Source of the DNA: Bacillota bacterium
GTDB lineage: Bacteria > Bacillota > Clostridia > Acetivibrionales > DTU013
Length of the DNA: 64,000 nt
Direction: 5' to 3'
Assembly (NCBI GenBank): GCA_023412665.1
Contig: JAEZCA010000010.1
Coordinates: forward strand, 62,001-126,000
Shown one piece after another: positions 62,545 through 64,000 of this stretch (within the stretch, counting starts at the first letter, position 1; each line of letters begins with the position of its first letter). Position numbers and translations under genes: made by a program. The notes beneath the pieces are model-generated. The model searched no databases and was not told where the DNA came from. It saw only the letters and a program-made list of their open reading frames with translations.

Positions 62545-63792
62545 ATGGCTGAAGTGCTTTGCTCGGTTGTGATACCGGTCTATAATGAAGAACTTGTTGT
62601 GGCTGAAACATATCGCCGGCTTAAATCTGTTATGGAACCGCTGGGAGAGCCTTATGAACTGATATTTGTAAATGATGGCAGCCGGGATGGCACCTCGGAA
62701 ATTCTTTCTGTTATTTGTGAATCCGACAGCAATGTCAGACTGATTGAATTCTCAAGGAATTTTGGCCACCAGGCTGCGATAACAGCAGGTATGGACTACT
62801 CTTGCGGCAAAGCCGTAGCGATTATTGATGCAGATCTGCAGGATCCTCCGGAGCTCATTCCGAAAATGCTCGAAAAATGGCAAGAAGGTTATGATGTCGT
62901 ATATGGTGTCAGAATACAACGGCAAGGTGAAACATTCTTTAAAAAGGCCACTTCGATGATGTTTTACAGGATGTTGAAAAAAATAGCCGATGTGGATATG
63001 CCGCTTGATACCGGCGATTTCAGGCTCATCGACAGAAAGGTCTGCGACGCGCTGAAAAAGGTCAATGAAAAAAACAGGTATGTGCGTGGTTTGATTAGCT
63101 GGCTTGGATTCAGGCAGACGGGAATCGAATATACCCGTGAAAGGCGCTTTGCCGGGAAAACAAAGTATCCTTTGAAGAAGATGCTGCGATTTGCCTTTGA
63201 CGGCATCGCTTCATTTTCATACAAGCCCTTGAAGCTGGCCGGATGGTGCGGATATGCTATCACTGCAGCTTGCATTGTTTACCTGCTGGCATCGCTTGTC
63301 ATCGGCGGCATTTCTCCAAACATCCCTGCTAATAGCATATCCGCTGGTACTATTGCATCGAGTATATCTACAACCGATTTATCATTGTCCGAGCCCGAGT
63401 TATCATTGTCCGAGCCCGAGTTATCAAAAATATCACAGACTTCGAATAAACCAGAGCAACCTGTCGTGTCACAACCTTCCGCAGTCTCACCTGATGCTGC
63501 TTCATCCGCTTTTTCTCCTTCACCCGCTCTTGCTGTTTCAGACTCTCCTGCTGCTTCACCTTCAAATGCTGTTTCAGCTATTCCTGCTGTCTCAGGCATA
63601 AATCGATATCTCGCTCTTTCCTTCCTCATTAATGGAATACTGTTGATTTCAATCGGCATTGTTGGCTCATACATCGGAAGGATCTATGATGAAGTCAAGG
63701 CAAGGCCGCTTTACATAGTAAGAAGCACAAAGAACATCGGTGCCCCCGCTGACTACAATCCGGAAGGCCGCAGAGCCACACATCTCGATTGA
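62545..63792 (+). CDS. GtrB-like polyprenol-phosphate glycosyltransferase with Ser/Pro/Ala-rich loop
   Basis: This 415-residue GT2 enzyme has VVIPVYNEE, FVNDGSRDGT, the metal site IIDADLQDPPELI, GDFRLIDRK and RGLISWLGFRQ. Two C-terminal membrane helices follow (about 234-250 and 352-375). GtrB/DPM-type enzymes load a sugar on undecaprenyl phosphate. The loop between the two helices is normally short. Here it has about 95 residues rich in Ser, Pro and Ala, including a duplicated LSLSEPE. The start is ATG 62545 with AGGAG 10 nt upstream; the longer frame from 62500 lacks a ribosome site. Confidence 0.9.
   Translation: MAEVLCSVVIPVYNEELVVAETYRRLKSVMEPLGEPYELIFVNDGSRDGTSEILSVICESDSNVRLIEFSRNFGHQAAITAGMDYSCGKAVAIIDADLQDPPELIPKMLEKWQEGYDVVYGVRIQRQGETFFKKATSMMFYRMLKKIADVDMPLDTGDFRLIDRKVCDALKKVNEKNRYVRGLISWLGFRQTGIEYTRERRFAGKTKYPLKKMLRFAFDGIASFSYKPLKLAGWCGYAITAACIVYLLASLVIGGISPNIPANSISAGTIASSISTTDLSLSEPELSLSEPELSKISQTSNKPEQPVVSQPSAVSPDAASSAFSPSPALAVSDSPAASPSNAVSAIPAVSGINRYLALSFLINGILLISIGIVGSYIGRIYDEVKARPLYIVRSTKNIGAPADYNPEGRRATHLD
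63379..63420 (+). repeat. Perfect 21-nt tandem duplication in the GtrB-like gene
   Basis: Two identical 21-nt units, 63379-63399 and 63400-63420, encode LSLSEPE twice, and a third copy begins (TTATCA) before diverging. Confidence 0.92.
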
Positions 63793-64000
63793 TCCAGTTT
63801 TGCTGAGTGTTATTTCTTCTTAAGATGTTTCTTTCAAACAAGGCTATGATATATAGTTCATGAGACTCCTCCATCTAGGGGGAGGCGCACGTCACATATT
63901 TCAAGAAATCTTCTGTAAAATTTCATGTGTCTCACTTACTTTGAGGTTTGGATACATAATCTCTATTCGGCAGCAATTCCCTCAATAGCATATGCATTTC

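Noticed and set aside
63932..64000. A possible gene end on the minus strand at the right edge (22 codons, ending PQSK)
   Set aside because: The frame is too short and has no recognisable motif; 63793-64000 otherwise holds only a weak CTCCTCC/GGGGGAG hairpin.

Overview
The window reads as a low-GC anaerobic Gram-positive genome, most likely a clostridium of the cellulolytic/environmental type. The clues are strong AGGAGG-type ribosome sites, AT-rich spacers with sigma-A promoters, c-di-GMP-I riboswitches, a LoaP-type NusG paralogue, and a type IV pilus operon without an outer-membrane secretin. The species cannot be named from the sequence alone. Almost everything from 1 to 60.5 kb is on the minus strand, so transcription runs from high to low coordinates.

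Layout, in the direction of transcription. (a) Right edge, 60.9-64 kb: a plus-strand GtrB-like polyprenol-phosphate glycosyltransferase, and an exported transglutaminase-like protein behind two tandem c-di-GMP-I riboswitches. (b) 45.1-60.9 kb: a type IV pilus operon (pilB, pilT, pilC, pilins, a natural pilM-pilN fusion, pilO, minor pilins, a 900-residue PilX-like protein) from one near-consensus promoter, followed by a 1118-residue exported DUF5057-like protein. (c) 41-45 kb: a plus-strand DUF1015 protein, a PRC-barrel protein, a YtxH-like protein and an AI-2E-family permease, with several copies of a short dispersed repeat. (d) 35-40.9 kb: an ACP / PP-loop enzyme / AMP-ligase / AsnB module, then loaP with its own promoter. 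(e) 6.6-34.7 kb: a large exopolysaccharide (EPS) locus. It holds a CapD/EpsC-type dehydratase, an initiating sugar transferase, UDP-sugar dehydrogenases and epimerases, glycosyltransferases, Wzx, Wzy, a glucuronyl C5-epimerase, a CapA-like protein, a beta-helix protein, Wzz and a BY-kinase. (f) 1-6.4 kb: an exported protein, an acetyltransferase and an O-antigen-ligase-like membrane protein.

The most interesting content is a pair of paralogous peptide-modification cassettes in (e) and (f). Each has the same order: PqqD-like RRE protein, radical SAM/SPASM enzyme, small precursor gene(s), HPr-kinase-like protein, S26-type peptidase. One sits at 1.7-4.8 kb and the other at 29.3-32.5 kb, where it continues into an ABC exporter. 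I found three unlisted precursor genes (56, 48 and 53 codons). All share a YVKP leader motif and a Cys at residue 25. In both cassettes a hairpin plus T-tract follows the precursor gene(s), as expected for stoichiometric over-expression of the precursor. This looks like a RiPP (ribosomally made, modified peptide) system embedded in an EPS locus. Its product chemistry is unknown, and I cannot say from sequence alone whether it belongs to a described class.

No tRNA, rRNA, CRISPR array or complete insertion sequence was recognised.
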